Below, piece after piece: positions 9,025 to 19,310 of a DNA stretch of 40,347 bases (the first letter of the stretch is position 1; each line of letters starts with the position of its first letter). The DNA is from Diphasiastrum complanatum (taxonomy: Eukaryota; Streptophyta; Lycopodiopsida; Lycopodiales; Lycopodiaceae). Both the position numbers and the translations under genes were made by a program. The stretch covers positions 55,001 through 95,347 of the forward strand of contig MU831945.1 in assembly GCA_029204225.1 (NCBI GenBank), written 5' to 3'. The notes under the pieces were generated by a model. The model made no database searches and was not told the DNA's origin. It was given only the letters and a program-made list of their open reading frames with translations.

Positions 9025-9296
9025 TTATGATAAGAAGTAGAACAAATCATATCTATCATCATTAACTACAGAGAGTTTGAAAAAAGTAGATCCACCATTG
9101 CTTCTTGCACTTGACTCCACCTTGAGACATGAAAGCTCATTGACACCAACAACATTATAAGAACATCCATTCATAGTTGAAACATCATTCTTGACATTAA
9201 CATCAAAATCAATACCAATGGATTTGAGATTTTGGTGCTCCAATCTTTCCTCTTGAGAAACAAATTCACCTTTGGCTTCCATCACATCCACATTAT
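9025..9296 (-). pseudogene. Exon of unknown gene, cut by gypsy insertion
   Basis: An open frame reading NVDVMEAKGEFVSQEERLEH, KSIGIDFDVNVKNDVSTMNG and ending NDDRYDLFYFLS. At 9297 it meets the outer end of a gypsy LTR. In the sequence beyond the element (13091-13135) the same strand and frame read GRLFKLDVCIRANH, so removing the element rejoins the frame. This is probably an exon of the same minus-strand gene as 8029-8870, with 13740-14015 as an earlier exon. A cysteine-bearing stretch (CKCAKKIKLEACVAPSCFCK) lies just downstream at about 8925-9015. Family not recognised. Confidence 0.42.
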
Positions 9297-10381
9297 TTTT
9301 ACAAGTAGAGGTGAGGAAGACCTCCAAATCCAAGGAAGAGCCTCCAAATGTCCTCCAAGCAACCTGCAAGCTTCAAGATGCTCCTCAACTCCAAGCTAGG
9401 ATGCCTCCACCTGCAAGTAAGGATCTGCAAGGCTCCATGGATCTCTCCTCCACTTGTGTCCCTACTCTTTAAACACAAAGATAGATAACAAACTGGCCTC
9501 AAGTATTCACCACCCAGCCATAGCTAGATCCAAGCTCCAAGCAAGACCTATCTAGCACCCCCTTGCTAACCATAAACAAATCACAAGCATACTACAACAC
9601 TCCATAGCATTCTCAAGATCCAAACCCTACTTATGTCCCATACCATAAGCAAGATCCAAACCTCAAGCATACTACCACAAGAAAGCACTCTACACACTAG
9701 TAGCAACACTAGAGCATAAGCAAAGCAAACAAGAGAGATCTCCCCTTCCCCAATAGGCCCCCTACTACCGTCATATAGATGGCCCATGGACCCCTCCAAT
9801 CCACTATGGAGTTCCATGCTCATCCAATGAGAGAGAGAGAGAGAGAAGCCTAGGGGAGTTAAAGAATCTCCAAGAGCCTCCATAGGCTTATGGAAGGTCA
9901 AGAGACTCTTTCCATAACCTATGACTCTTTGAATGCCTTTCTTGTGGGAGTTGGAAACTCAATGGACACTTTAGAAGGGCGCCCTCCTACTAGGTCCCAT
10001 TGCCCAAGTTGTGCATATATACTTTGGTCCTAGACCAATTAAGTGATATGGTTCAAGGTTGAGGCCCAAGGTTTAGAAAAATAGTCATCCAATGACTTTC
10101 TAACACCTCTCTAGGTTCCATACCTCCATCCAAGGCATAGACACCTACCTGTCCTTAAACAATGACACTAGTACCTTAATCTAAGGCACCTGCCCTTAAT
10201 ACTAAGGGTACCTCTTATCCAAGGGTCATGTGACTCCATACCTCCAACTAAGGTATAGTCACTTGCCTATCCTTATCCAAGGGCACATACTCTTAGTCCT
10301 AAGGGTACCTTGCCATTTAGCCCCAACACTAAATGGACTATTAGGGGTCTGAAGTACTGCTAGTTACATAGGTATGTAACA
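9297..10381 (-). repeat. 3' LTR of the gypsy chromovirus
   Basis: 1085 bases, TGTTACA at its minus-strand 5' end (10381) and TGTAAAA at its 3' end. Homologous to the solo LTR at 1993-3104 and, for its first 268 bases, to 12822-13090. Contains a GA run at about 9829-9852 and a cluster of short near-palindromes of the type CCTTATCCAAGGG between about 10115 and 10310. Open frames on either strand in the left half are shared with the solo LTR and probably chance. Confidence 0.85.
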
Positions 10382-10393
10382 TTCCTTCCCCTT
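10382..10393 (-). other. Polypurine tract
   Basis: AAGGGGAAGGAA on the minus strand, immediately before TGTTACATACC of the 3' LTR. This is the primer for plus-strand DNA synthesis in LTR retrotransposons, and it fixes the LTR boundary and the orientation of the element. Confidence 0.85.
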
Positions 10394-10397
10394 AAAC

Positions 10398-11545
10398 TTA
10401 ATTTTTTCCTTGTAGGAAGAAATTTGAAAAATTCTTTTGGAGATCAACCTCCTTTTCCCAGATATCCTCCTCTTCTGATTTGCCCCTCCACCTGAATAAA
10501 AATTCCTGAAGTACTCTACTCCGTAGAATTCTCTGCCAGCTATTAACAATCGCCTCGGGTTCAGGTGGTCCACTCACGGACTCGTCATAAAGAAGTTTCA
10601 CTAGATCTTCCACAGGGACCAGGGTCTCCTGGACCCCCAACGAGGGTTTTAACTTACTAACGTGAAAAACAGGATGAATTCCAACGTTAGCTACAAGGTC
10701 TAGTTTGTATGCGACCTTGTTTATCACTTGGATAACCTTAAAAGGACCGCAATACCTAGGCGCCAACTTTGCACACTTAATAGTTTTCAAGCCCCTAGAG
10801 TGACTAGGGACTCTCAAAAACACCCAGTCATTGACCATGAATACATTGTGCTTTCGAGATAGATCAGCATAGTGTCTTGCCCTGTCTTGGGCACTTCTTA
10901 TGCTATCTTTAGCCATCTGTAATATTTCTTGCATATCCGAAAGGAAATCAGCTGCGGCTTGCACCCATAGGTTTTTCATGCCAACACTAATTGGTGATCG
11001 AGGTTGAAAACCATACATAAGCATGAAAGGGCTGAATCCGGTCACTGAATGTTTTGCACTGTTATATGCAAATTCCACCAGTGGAAGGTACTGTTCCCAA
11101 TCAGACTGCCAATGGCCCACATATGCTCGAAGCATATCCTCCATCGTCTAATTGGTCCTTTCTGTTTGACCATCCGATTCTGGATGATCTGTAGAACTCA
11201 AACTTAAAGTTGTTTCCAACTTTTAAATACTGCTTGCCAAAAATTCCCAGGGAATTTTGGGTCACGGTCACTGACAATATCGCAAGGCAGCCCGTACAGT
11301 CGAAAAAGCTTCTCAACAAACAGTTGAGCTAGTTTTGAAGCTTTAACAGAAGTTTTCGTTGGGATAAATTGAGCAAACTTCGTAAGTCTGTCAACAATCA
11401 CCCAAACCGAATTGTGGCTCTTCCCTGTACGTGGAAGCCCGACCACAAAATCTACAGCCTCAATCTCCACCCCCCGTTCAAAAATCTTATGCCCCAAGTA
11501 GGACAATTCCTTAGCAAAAAAAGTCATACATAGACTCTTTGGCAA
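10398..11545 (-). pseudogene. Gypsy integrase with C-terminal chromodomain
   Basis: Core blocks on the minus strand: VDFVVGLPRTGKSHNSVWVI (first Asp region), IVSDRDPKFPGNFW (second Asp), then after a frame change HPESDGQTERTN (third, Glu), a stop, and MEDMLRAYVGHW with EFAYNSAKHSVTGFSPFML. The C-terminal part has PRYCGPFKVIQVINKVAYKL, HPVFHVSKLKPS and PEAIVNSWQRILRSRVLQEF followed by FRWRGKSEEEDIWEKE. The last is a chromodomain-like end of the chromovirus clade, thought to direct insertion to modified histones. The zinc-binding HHCC domain is deleted; the left joint follows an RT/RNase H piece at about 11480. Damage is light apart from one frameshift and one stop, so the remnant is younger than most here. 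Confidence 0.88.
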
Positions 11546-11935
11546 AGAGCTTTTCCCTTCTTAGGATGTCCCAGACAATCCTAAGATGCTCTTTATGTTC
11601 CGCCAAAGTCTTATTGAACACTAGGATATCATCTAAAAATACCACTACGAATCTTTTCAAATATGGCTTGAACAAATCGTTCATCATCTATTGAAAAGTT
11701 GCCGGTGCATTGGTCAAACCAAAAGGCAACACCAAAAATTCGTAGTGACCAAAGCAAGTTCAAAACCTGGTTTTTGGTATATCTTATGCCTTAATGTGTA
11801 TCTGATGGAATCCCGACCTTAGATCTATCTTGGTAAAGTACCCAGCACCACCAAGATAATCTATTAGGTCATCCATCCGCAGTAGTGCATATCTATTCTT
11901 AATGGTTACCTTGTTCAATTTCTTTACTTTTAAAG
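11546..11935 (-). pseudogene. Gypsy reverse transcriptase fragment
   Basis: Minus-strand frame with [50 protein letters not shown] and VVVFLDDILVFNKTLAEHKE. FLDD is the catalytic palm motif in its usual gypsy form. Stops after HIKA and in FQ*MMNDLF break it. N-terminal fingers, protease and RNase H are missing: the RT starts directly after a short piece following gag, and runs directly into integrase. Confidence 0.85.
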
Positions 11936-12028
11936 CACTTAAGTTCATTAGGTCCAAAGACTAAAGAACTAAGGACAAAATACATCCATCTCATTACTTC
12001 GAGATAGATTACCTGAGGTAGAAGCTGG

Positions 12029-12819
12029 TTATTTGATGCAATCTCGTGCAAGGTGACCCTCGCCATTGCACTTGAAACACAGGTTCTTCTTACGAGCTTC
12101 AGCTTTATCAATGCCACCTTGATGGTTTTTAAAGTTTTTCTTGGTTTTCAAATCATTAGGCTGTTGACCCCTAGGTGGCTTAGGTGTGTCATCAAAGTAT
12201 TTTGCAGCCCTAATAGCATCTTCTAGGATTTTTGGATGGTTCCTACGAACATCCACTTGATAATCTTTTGGTAACCCATCAATAAACATTAACATTTGTA
12301 CCTTAGACGGAATGTCACTGTAAAGTGGATTCAGATACTCATGAATATCTTGAATAAATTGTTCCAAACCTTTATTCATTGATAAATGAGTCAACTTTTG
12401 AAAGTGTTCATAGTCATCTAAAAGTGGTAGAAAATAATCCCTAAAAAGCTTGCAAAAATCATCCCATGTACAAAGTTGATTGCCCTTTGCAACTAAGTCA
12501 TCCCACCAAACTAAGGCTCTTCCTTCAAGGAACATGGTGACAGTGGATAACTTTTCAGATTCAGGGAATTGGTTCATGGCAAAGTATTTGTTCCAAACAT
12601 TCAGCCAAGAACTTACCACTTGTAAGTTCTATCCTTCTTCTCCCCCTTAAACACTTTCACGGGAGGTGGAACTACATGCTTCTTCTGATTGGCTAACCTA
12701 GACTCTAAGTCTTGGTCTCTTTGATTAGTTTCAAGAAGCTGCTTATTAGTGGCTTGAATTTATTGGTATAAAAGTTCAAGAGCTTGTGCCACATTAGATG
12801 GGTTTGATAGATCAAATGT
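12029..12819 (-). pseudogene. Gypsy gag with CCHC zinc knuckle
   Basis: From about 12819: a predicted coiled coil (AQALELLYQ, a stop, IQATNKQLLETNQRDQDLES), then PPPVKVFKGEKKD, a frame change near 12620, and the capsid-like part VSSWLNVWNKYF, KLSTVTMFLEGRALVWWDDL and LDDYEHFQKLTHLSMNKG. It ends with a perfect zinc knuckle, CFKCNGEGHLARDC (C-X2-C-X4-H-X4-C). Gag would form the virus-like particle and bind RNA. The start methionine and leader are missing because the deletion that removed the PBS ends just upstream. Confidence 0.85.
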
Positions 12820-12821
12820 TG

Positions 12822-13090
12822 GGTTCCATACCTCCATCCAAGGCATAGATACCTACCTGTCCTTAAACAAGGACACTAGCACCTTAATCTAAGGCACCTA
12901 CCCTTAATACTAAGGGTATCCCTTATCCAAGGGTCACGTGACTCCATACCTCCAAGTAAGGTATAGTCACTTGTCTGCCCTTATCCAAGGGCACATACCC
13001 TTAATCCTAAGGGTACCTTGCCATTTAGCCCCGAACACTAAATGGACTATTAGGGGTCTGAAGTACTGCTAGTTACATAGGTATGTAACA
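12822..13090 (-). repeat. Truncated 5' LTR (U3 start only)
   Basis: Matches 10114-10381 with about 14 differences. Only the outer part of the LTR remains; it abuts gag coding sequence directly, so R, U5, PBS and leader were removed in one deletion. Confidence 0.85.
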
Positions 13091-13739
13091 ATTGTGATTA
13101 GCTCTTATACAAACATCCAGTTTGAAAAGCCTACCATATCTCTAATGCACTAACATTTTCTTTCTTGATGATAAAACAGGCTTTTGTCATAACTTTATGT
13201 CATGCCCACGACTGGTTTTGGGTAGCATGTCCACGTTAGAGATTAGTATACCAACAACCTGTAAGCTATTTATGATTATAAGGGGTTTGGAGCCCTTATG
13301 TGCATATGGTCATAAATAATGGTTGTAGGCCTAAACTCATGATGGTGGATTTGTATGGGTCTATCAGTGAGTCATTGAGGAACTGGATGACGTGGCCTAG
13401 ATAGGCTGCAAAGGTGTCCAATGGGGTGTCACAGTGCACTTCTAGTGGTGCATGGTCCTTCGAGGGTATAGGTATATCTATTGCGCTCTCACTAGTGTAT
13501 GCTTGATTGCATGATTGGTAGCTACATGTTGCTTGTGTGATTTCTCATTCCTCATTGAGATTGATCCATAGCTTGGGGGCTAGATCCGTTCGATCTAGGA
13601 TTGGTTGGGTTGGTTTGTCCACCATCCGCACCCTTTGTGGTTGCTTGTTTTGGCATGCTTAGAATAGGATCCTTGGTTTAGGACTTTATAACATCCGTTG
13701 TCAAATCAATTGACGTACACTCAAGTTGACAATAAAGAA
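13091..13739. other. Mostly no gene; exon edge at left
   Basis: The first about 45 bases carry the minus-strand frame GRLFKLDVCIRANH that continues at 9296. The remainder (13200-13690) shows no credible coding region and no recognised repeat; it may be intron or an unrelated insertion. Confidence 0.3.
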
Positions 13740-14015
13740 TCATTTATGAAAGTCAACAATATCAATCTTACAAAAATGTCTTGGGTTAGTTGTACATCCA
13801 TCATTTTCAACTCGACAACAACGGAGCAAAGTTGCAATGCAAAACTTTTTGTTAGCATTGGATGTTGACTCAGATAAAAATCTACTTGTAGATTCTAACG
13901 AATCAACTTTATCAATTGAAAAGGAAGGTCTTGACAATACATCAATCACTAAGTTGAGAGGAGTAAGTGAAAACTCCATGGAATTTGAATTGTAAAAAAA
14001 TAATATAAAAAACAT
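13740..14015 (-). pseudogene. Possible upstream exon of the interrupted unknown gene
   Basis: Open frame with SIDKVDSLESTSRFLSESTS, NANKKFCIATLLRCC and ENDGCTTNPRHF, followed on the minus strand by GTAAGATTG at 13771-13763, a good splice donor. The composition (serine-rich, then cysteines) and strand fit an exon upstream of the GRLFKLDVC exon at 13135. No matching acceptor was firmly identified, so the link is inference. Family not recognised. Confidence 0.35.
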
Positions 14016-14319
14016 TTTCAGTATTTTTAAAATTTTCTAAATTTTGCATATAATGCTTTGAATATATCTAATGGGTTTCTTCAAAAAGTTAATTTAGACT
14101 ATTAAAAATGATAAATATTCATGTATTTTGTATACACGATGCTCAGCTTCCATTATCTAGGTTTCATTGAAAATTTTAATTTTTTTGGATATGGTGTACT
14201 AATTTTTTGAGTCAAAATGCATGTTTTTGTATTAATTATTTTGTGAAATTTGAGAATTTTTATGCAAAAACGTTTGTTATTGGGCAAAATTTACAAAACT
14301 AAAAAATGGTTACTCTTTT
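14016..14319. other. No gene seen
   Basis: AT-rich sequence between the unknown exon and the 3' end of a copia element. The copia 3' LTR should lie here but I could not find its ends. Confidence 0.3.
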
Positions 14320-14762
14320 TCAGGATTTGGACCCGTTTTTAAATATTTCGCGTTTGGGTGAGAAGAAGACAAAAAAAAAAAAGATAATATAATTAACATG
14401 TGACAATGGTGGAAAATATAAAAGCAATGCCAGGTTCAGCATGTTGAAAAACTTCTGATGCTTGATCCTGGGAAGCACTTTGGTGAAGATGTCTTCGACC
14501 ATTTCTATTGTAGAGCAGTATTGAATGATCACTTGCCCTGAGAAAACTTTCTCCAGAATGAAATGATTTTGGATTTCTATGTGCTTGGATTTGCCATGAA
14601 ATCTGGATTCAGTGACAGTGAAATATAGCTCACATTATCACACATAATGGTGGTAGCATTAAACTGAGTGTGATGTAAGTCATGAAGTAATAACCTCATC
14701 CATACAGCTTCTTTTGAAGCTTGACATGCTGCGATGTACTCTGCCTCAGTCGAAGAAAGCAT
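14320..14762 (-). pseudogene. Ty1/copia RNase H
   Basis: Starts MLSSTEAEYIAACQASKEAV, the conserved copia RNase H block, with MCDNVSYISLSLNPDF. After a frame change near 14577 it continues HIEIQNHFILEKVFSGQVII and MVEDIFTKVLPRIKHQKF to about 14420. The acidic residues in SSTEAEY and CDN are present. It degrades the RNA strand during reverse transcription. One or two frame breaks make it inactive. Confidence 0.85.
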
Positions 14763-14880
14763 AACTGATTTCTACTTCCTTGAGTTCCATGAAATCGGTC
14801 CCTCTGCCATATATAAACAAAACTCGGAGGTAAATTTCTGGTAGAGACTATTCCTCCCCAGTCTGAGTCGGAATTGCCTC

Positions 14881-15880
14881 CTAGCCTCCTAGGACGAGTG
14901 GGTTGATAGCATTTCCATCATAACATAATATGTGATCTAAACTTCCCTGATTATATCTCATCACTCTCTTCAATGCTTTCCGATGAGAGATCCTGGGATT
15001 AGACATGAATTGACTTAACATGCTAACAGTGTATGCTAAATCTAGTCTAGTAGACAACATTGCATACATTAGAGATCCGATTAGTGATTGATAAAGGTAC
15101 TTTGCTAAGTCGAGTACTTCACTATCAGTCTCAGCACAAGAATGTTTAGTCAATACTATGCTTGGATCCATTGGAGTATCAATTGGTTTGCAATCAGACA
15201 TATGAAATTTTTCTAAAATGCCTTTTAGATATGCCTGTTGGCTAACATAGATCTTCTTTTGAAGCATATCTCTAGTAATGTGAATTCCTAGCAAAGAATG
15301 AACAACTCCTAAATCAGTCATGTCAAATTCCTTTGACAGATCACTCCTAGTATTGTGCAGAAGAGAAGTGTCGTTAGACAAGATAAACGCATCATCCACA
15401 TAAAGAGCTATGTGAACTAAACTGGTGCTTATATGCTTTGAATGAACATTACAGTCAGCTGAATTGTTTGCAAATTCCAATTGAATGAGATAAGAGTTGA
15501 TTCTATTGAACCATGCTCTTGCAGTCTGTTTTAGACCGTAGATTGCTTTGTGCAGCTGCTCTTGTCCTTTGACTTCAAATCCTTCTAGTTGGAAGGTGTA
15601 TAGCTCCTTTTTGACATTGTTGTTGAGAAATGTTGTCTTGACATCCATTTGGTGCATTTCAAGGTCTTCCGTGGCTGCTAACGCAATCAGAGTCCTGATT
15701 GACTGCATCTTGATAATAGGACTGAAAATTTCTTGATAATCCACTCATTGGACTTGAGTAAATCCTTTATCCACCAGCCATACTTTCCATTTTGCAATGA
15801 AACCATCAGAGTTGATCTTCTTCTTGCAGATCCACTTGTTGTCGATAACTCTCTTGTGAGTGGGGAAGTCGACTAGTGTC
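14881..15880 (-). pseudogene. Ty1/copia reverse transcriptase
   Basis: A 287-residue open frame holds most of RT: DYQEIFSPIIKMQSIRTLIA, HQMDVKTTFLNN, LHKAIYGLKQTARAWF, the catalytic LYVDD at residues 114-118, FDMTDLGVVHSLLGIHIT and LIGSLMYAMLSTRLDLAYTV. Upstream (15745-15880) the fingers continue in frame after a TGA that replaces a glycine codon (VDKGFTQVQ then stop). Several conserved positions are altered (TTFLNNN for AFLNG), consistent with relaxed selection. Same strand and order as its neighbours, so this is one element from gag to RNase H. Confidence 0.92.
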
Positions 15881-16610
15881 TAGGTCTGATTCGTCAAAAG
15901 TGAGTTGTACTCACTTTCCATAGCTTCTTGCCACTTCACAACATCCTTGGAGTTAAATGCTTCGGCTAGGCTCTCTGTTTCTTCTGATGAAGTCCAGAAT
16001 GATTGAGGTGCATACCTCTCAAGAACTGTCCGAGTCCGTGAGGATCTGCGGATGTTTGGTTGACCAGAATGCAATGATGTTTCTTCTTGAATTTCTCCAG
16101 ATCTGTTCAAGCTAGCTTGGTCTGGTCTGATGACAGGTATTGTCGGCTACTCGGCTTCTATAGCTGTAGCTGCAGGTTCTGTAGAAGGAACATTAACGTT
16201 GGAAGAATCCATGCTACGTAAAATAGGATGAAATGACATAGCATCATTTATTGATGGTTGTTTGAAATCATAGTATGTATGTTCTTGAAATATTACATCC
16301 CTAGAGACAAATACTACACTGGTGGATGGATCATAAACTTTATAAGCTTTATGTTCATCATGATAGCCAATGAAAATACATTTATTTGTCCTATGATCTA
16401 GCTTATTCCTAAGTTGTTTAGGAATGTGAACAAAACATATACAACCAAAGATTTTTAAATGGCTGACACTAGGCTTGTGCCCATGCCAAACTTCATGAGG
16501 AGTCTTGTTGTTGACAGCTCTGGTGCTGGATCTGTTCTGCACGTAACAAGTTGTGGCAGTAGCTTCTGTCCAGAACTTCGTAGGTAGGTGTGCTTGATGT
16601 AGCATGGATT
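15880..16610 (-). pseudogene. Ty1/copia integrase C-terminus and linker
   Basis: Contains LPTKFWTEATATTCYVQNRS, NKTPHEVWHGHKPSVSHLKI, FGCICFVHIPKQLRNKLDHR and CIFIGYHDEHKAYKVYDP, the typical copia integrase C-terminal run, then DVIFQE. After a break near 16145 the linker to RT continues (SLHSGQPNIRRSSRTRTVLE, KWQEAMESEYNSLLTNQT). Confidence 0.9.
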
Positions 16611-17546
16611 CTTCCTTTCTACAAGCCCGTTCTATTGAGGTGAATAGGAAGTGGTGAACTGTCTTCTAATACCATGTTCATCCATGTAGTCGGACATCTC
16701 GTCAGTATTCACCACCACCATCAGTTCGGAGTGCCTTCACTTTTGTGGACGTTTGTGTCTCAGCCATGGCCTTGAATCTCTTGAAGCATTCAAAGGCTTC
16801 AGACTTGTGCTTAATGAACATGACTATAGACCATCTAGAATAATCATCGTGATAAAATAGATTGCATCTTCTAATGACGGAGTTGGCATTGGACCACAAA
16901 AATTGCTATATACGACTTCCAATACATTCTTTGTTTTGATGGAATGTGATTTTGGAAAATTGGTTCTAGAGTGCTTCCCATAGATGCATGATTCACAAAA
17001 GAAAAATTTACTATCTGATGAAGAAGAGAAATCTAGTCCATCAAAGAAATTATTACAACGCATATAAGAAAGTGATCTTGTATTCACATGTCCAAATCGA
17101 CTATGCCACAGATTAGCACTGTAGTTTACATTTTCATTAGAGATACTATCTAATGCAACTGAATTAGAGAGTACGTAAAGATTTTTGACTCTAGTGCATG
17201 TATTCTGAGTAGTATCTTCCTCGAGTATTGTACACTGCTCAGATGAGAAAGTAACAATGTAGCCCTCATCAGTTATTTTAGAGACTGATAACAAGTTCTT
17301 TGATAACTGAAGAACTTGAAAGACGTTAGGAACACAAACAGACAGATCGTTGTTGAATGTGATCTTCATTGTTCCTTTGCCTTCCACGCGTATCGTGCTA
17401 GAATCTCTGAGGTAGATAAATTGATCTCTGTTGTAGGCTGTATACTCTGTAAACCATTCCTTGCGAGAGGTCATGTATTGGGTAGCCCCGCTGTCCAAGT
17501 ACCAGCTATCATAGTCTTCGCTGCTGCTGTTGTAAGCCATTAACAA
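16611..17546 (-). pseudogene. Ty1/copia protease and integrase N-terminal/core
   Basis: Begins near 17546. The aspartic protease motif is DSWYLDSGATQYMT, catalytic DSG intact near 17495. Next come the gag-pre-integrase zinc domain (NLWHSRFGHVNTRSLSYM and FFCESCIYGKHSRTNF, giving the HHCC set) and the first integrase block VYSNFCGPMPTPSLEDAIYF, where the usual D of HSD is N. After a frame change near 16850 follow FYHDDYSRWSIVMFIKHKSE and VKALRTDGGGEY with the second catalytic Asp. Confidence 0.9.
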
Positions 17547-17603
17547 ATGTGTATCTGACTCCTTGAATTTTGTCGTGTTTTAGGAGTCTGGCTACTGCTG
17601 CTG

Positions 17604-18118
17604 CTATTGTTTGTTTGTCTCGTTGTAGATCCGGATACGACACTCCTTGATGTCATGATTGGCTCTCTTGCAATATGTGTAGAAAAGCTTCTTGCGCAAT
17701 CCACCATGCTCACCTTGTGTGTGAGGCTTCTGTTGTTGCTGCTGCACTTGATTCTTGCCCTTGGGATGATCTTTCTTCTTGGTGTATAGAGCCATGGATT
17801 TGTCTTCGATGCACAGGCTATTAGTCTTTCTCCGCATTTCATCTTGAAGAAGATGACCGATCACCTTTTGAAGAGTGAGGTCGGGTTGTGTGGAGATCAT
17901 GACCACAAAGTGTTCATATAACTTTGGAAGAGAAGAAAGCAAGGTCATGACGACATCATCATCTTGAATAGAACATCCTACAGCTGATAACTGATCCAAT
18001 AAAGATTTGAAGCTGTTGATGTGAGAAGTGATGGCAGTAGAATCAGACATGCTAAGAGTAAAGAACTTCCTTCTAAGATGTAATCTCGTGGTTACATTGT
18101 GAGTCTCATAGAAGGAAG
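17604..18118 (-). pseudogene. Ty1/copia gag, 5' truncated
   Basis: UBN2-type gag: SFYETHNVTTRLHLRRKFFT, SDSTAITSHINSFKSLLDQL, DDVVMTLLSSLPKLYEHFVV and LTLQKVIGHLLQDEMRRKTN. A glutamine run (QVQQQQQKP) precedes a damaged zinc knuckle, FYTYCKRANHDIKEC, in which the first cysteine is tyrosine. The first about 70 residues of a normal gag are absent; the frame is lost upstream of about 18118. The gag frame overlaps the protease frame's start near 17546. Confidence 0.88.
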
Positions 18119-18960
18119 AATGAGAACGGAGAAGAGAGCAAGAATATTGCGGAACAGCTCCCCCGTTCTAATCAGCTGCTAGGTGCAAAAACAGTCTAAT
18201 AGACAACTTATGCTAAAAATAATCACAACTTTATGCGTTCTGATTTCCCAACAAGATCTTAAAAATTAATTCATACTCTAAAACAAGAGTACATTTTGTG
18301 TGTGCTACTATTGAAATATAGTTTTGAAATGAAAATTAGAATAGTATGATATCACGAGTTTCTCAGACGTCAAAGACAACCATCGTCTGATCAGAAACTG
18401 AGGAGTCGTGGACGTTCGTATTCTTATCAGAGTGAGTAAACAAGCGTGATCAAACAGCAATGAATTTTTTCTTTTCTGTTGAATTTCGAAACTTGGTTAA
18501 AGTTTGAAATATGTTACTTGTCTAATATATTTCTAATCGATATTGATCGTAGGAAATGAGTCAAGTGAACGTTTGTACAAAATACTCATCAAAATTAAAT
18601 TTGAAACCATCAAACAATACGAAATGTCAAGTTAGTGTGAGATAAAACTCTTTATCTGAACAATAAAATCTTGTTTGGATACAATTTTAGAGTTACTGAA
18701 ATCCTATTGGTAGGATTTCCAGTCATGTTATTTTGTATTATAAGTTTGGATAGTTTTATTAATATTGATGGAGTAATGCCAAACCAGTTAATAAAAAGAA
18801 AAATAGTCCAATTTTATTCTAAAAATTGTAATATAGAGATTTCTAGTTAAATCCTATGGTGAATTATATTCAAAAGATCAGACTAGTAGTGTTTTTCATA
18901 CTAGTGGATGATTTTTTGGTACACCAATTATTCAACCCAGGTATAGGATAGAAATGAAAT
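18119..18960. repeat. No gene; two inverted repeats
   Basis: No coding signal. An imperfect inverted repeat of about 17 bases per arm spans 18353-18410 (CACGAGTTTCTCAGACG against a right arm CGTCTGATCAGAAACT…TCGTG). A perfect 9-base inverted repeat, GAAATCCTA / TAGGATTTC with a 4-base loop, is at 18698-18719. The 5' LTR of the copia element on the left may have been here, but no ends were found. Confidence 0.45.
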
Positions 18961-19310
18961 TGTTTTAGACTTTTTCCTACAGTGACTAATGTTAATAGTC
19001 GACGAATTGAAGTATGTTTAACAACAGGGCTGAAAGTCTTTGCGTAATCTAGATCTAGAATCTATGAAAAACCTTTGGCAACCAATCTAGTCTAATCTTT
19101 CAGCGTCATACTTCGCTCTGAATATCCATTTGCATGGAATCGGATTTCGATCCTTTAGTAGCTCCATTACGGTAATGTCTAATTCTCAATTAGAGAATCA
19201 AATTTTGTGTCCATCGTGGCTTTCCATTGATCAGCATCTCAAGTTGACATTGCCTCTGAAATAGTGCACGGTTCTTGCGCAAAATAATAGGTTGGATCAT
19301 CCATAAATCA
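18961..19310 (-). pseudogene. Second copia: start of reverse transcriptase
   Basis: Minus strand reads DDPTYYFAQEPCTISEAMST, ADQWKATMDTKFDSLIEN, then after a deletion/frame change RLVAKGFS and LDYAKTFSPVVKHTSIR. This is the copia RT fingers; the sequence ends there, and palm, thumb and RNase H are missing. Confidence 0.8.

Larger units (their letters stand above)
9297..13090 (-). mobile_element. Truncated Ty3/gypsy chromovirus
   Basis: Order on the minus strand: 5' LTR fragment (13090-12822), gag (12819-12029), RT fragment (about 11935-11550), integrase with chromodomain (11545-10398), polypurine tract, complete 3' LTR (10381-9297). Flanks are ATTAT at 9292-9296 and ATTGT at 13091-13095, a likely 5-base target duplication with one change. 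The protease, RNase H, N-terminal integrase, PBS and most of the 5' LTR are deleted. By eye, about 14 differences occur in the 268 aligned LTR bases, nearly all transitions, so it is moderately old. Confidence 0.82.

Noticed and set aside
9829-9852. (GA)n run as a promoter element
   Set aside because: It lies inside a gypsy LTR and is a short microsatellite without other promoter signals.
15548-15736. Plus-strand frame opposite the copia RT
   Set aside because: Antisense shadow of a conserved RT coding region. The same applies to 17316-17543, 17607-17789 and 20021-20221.
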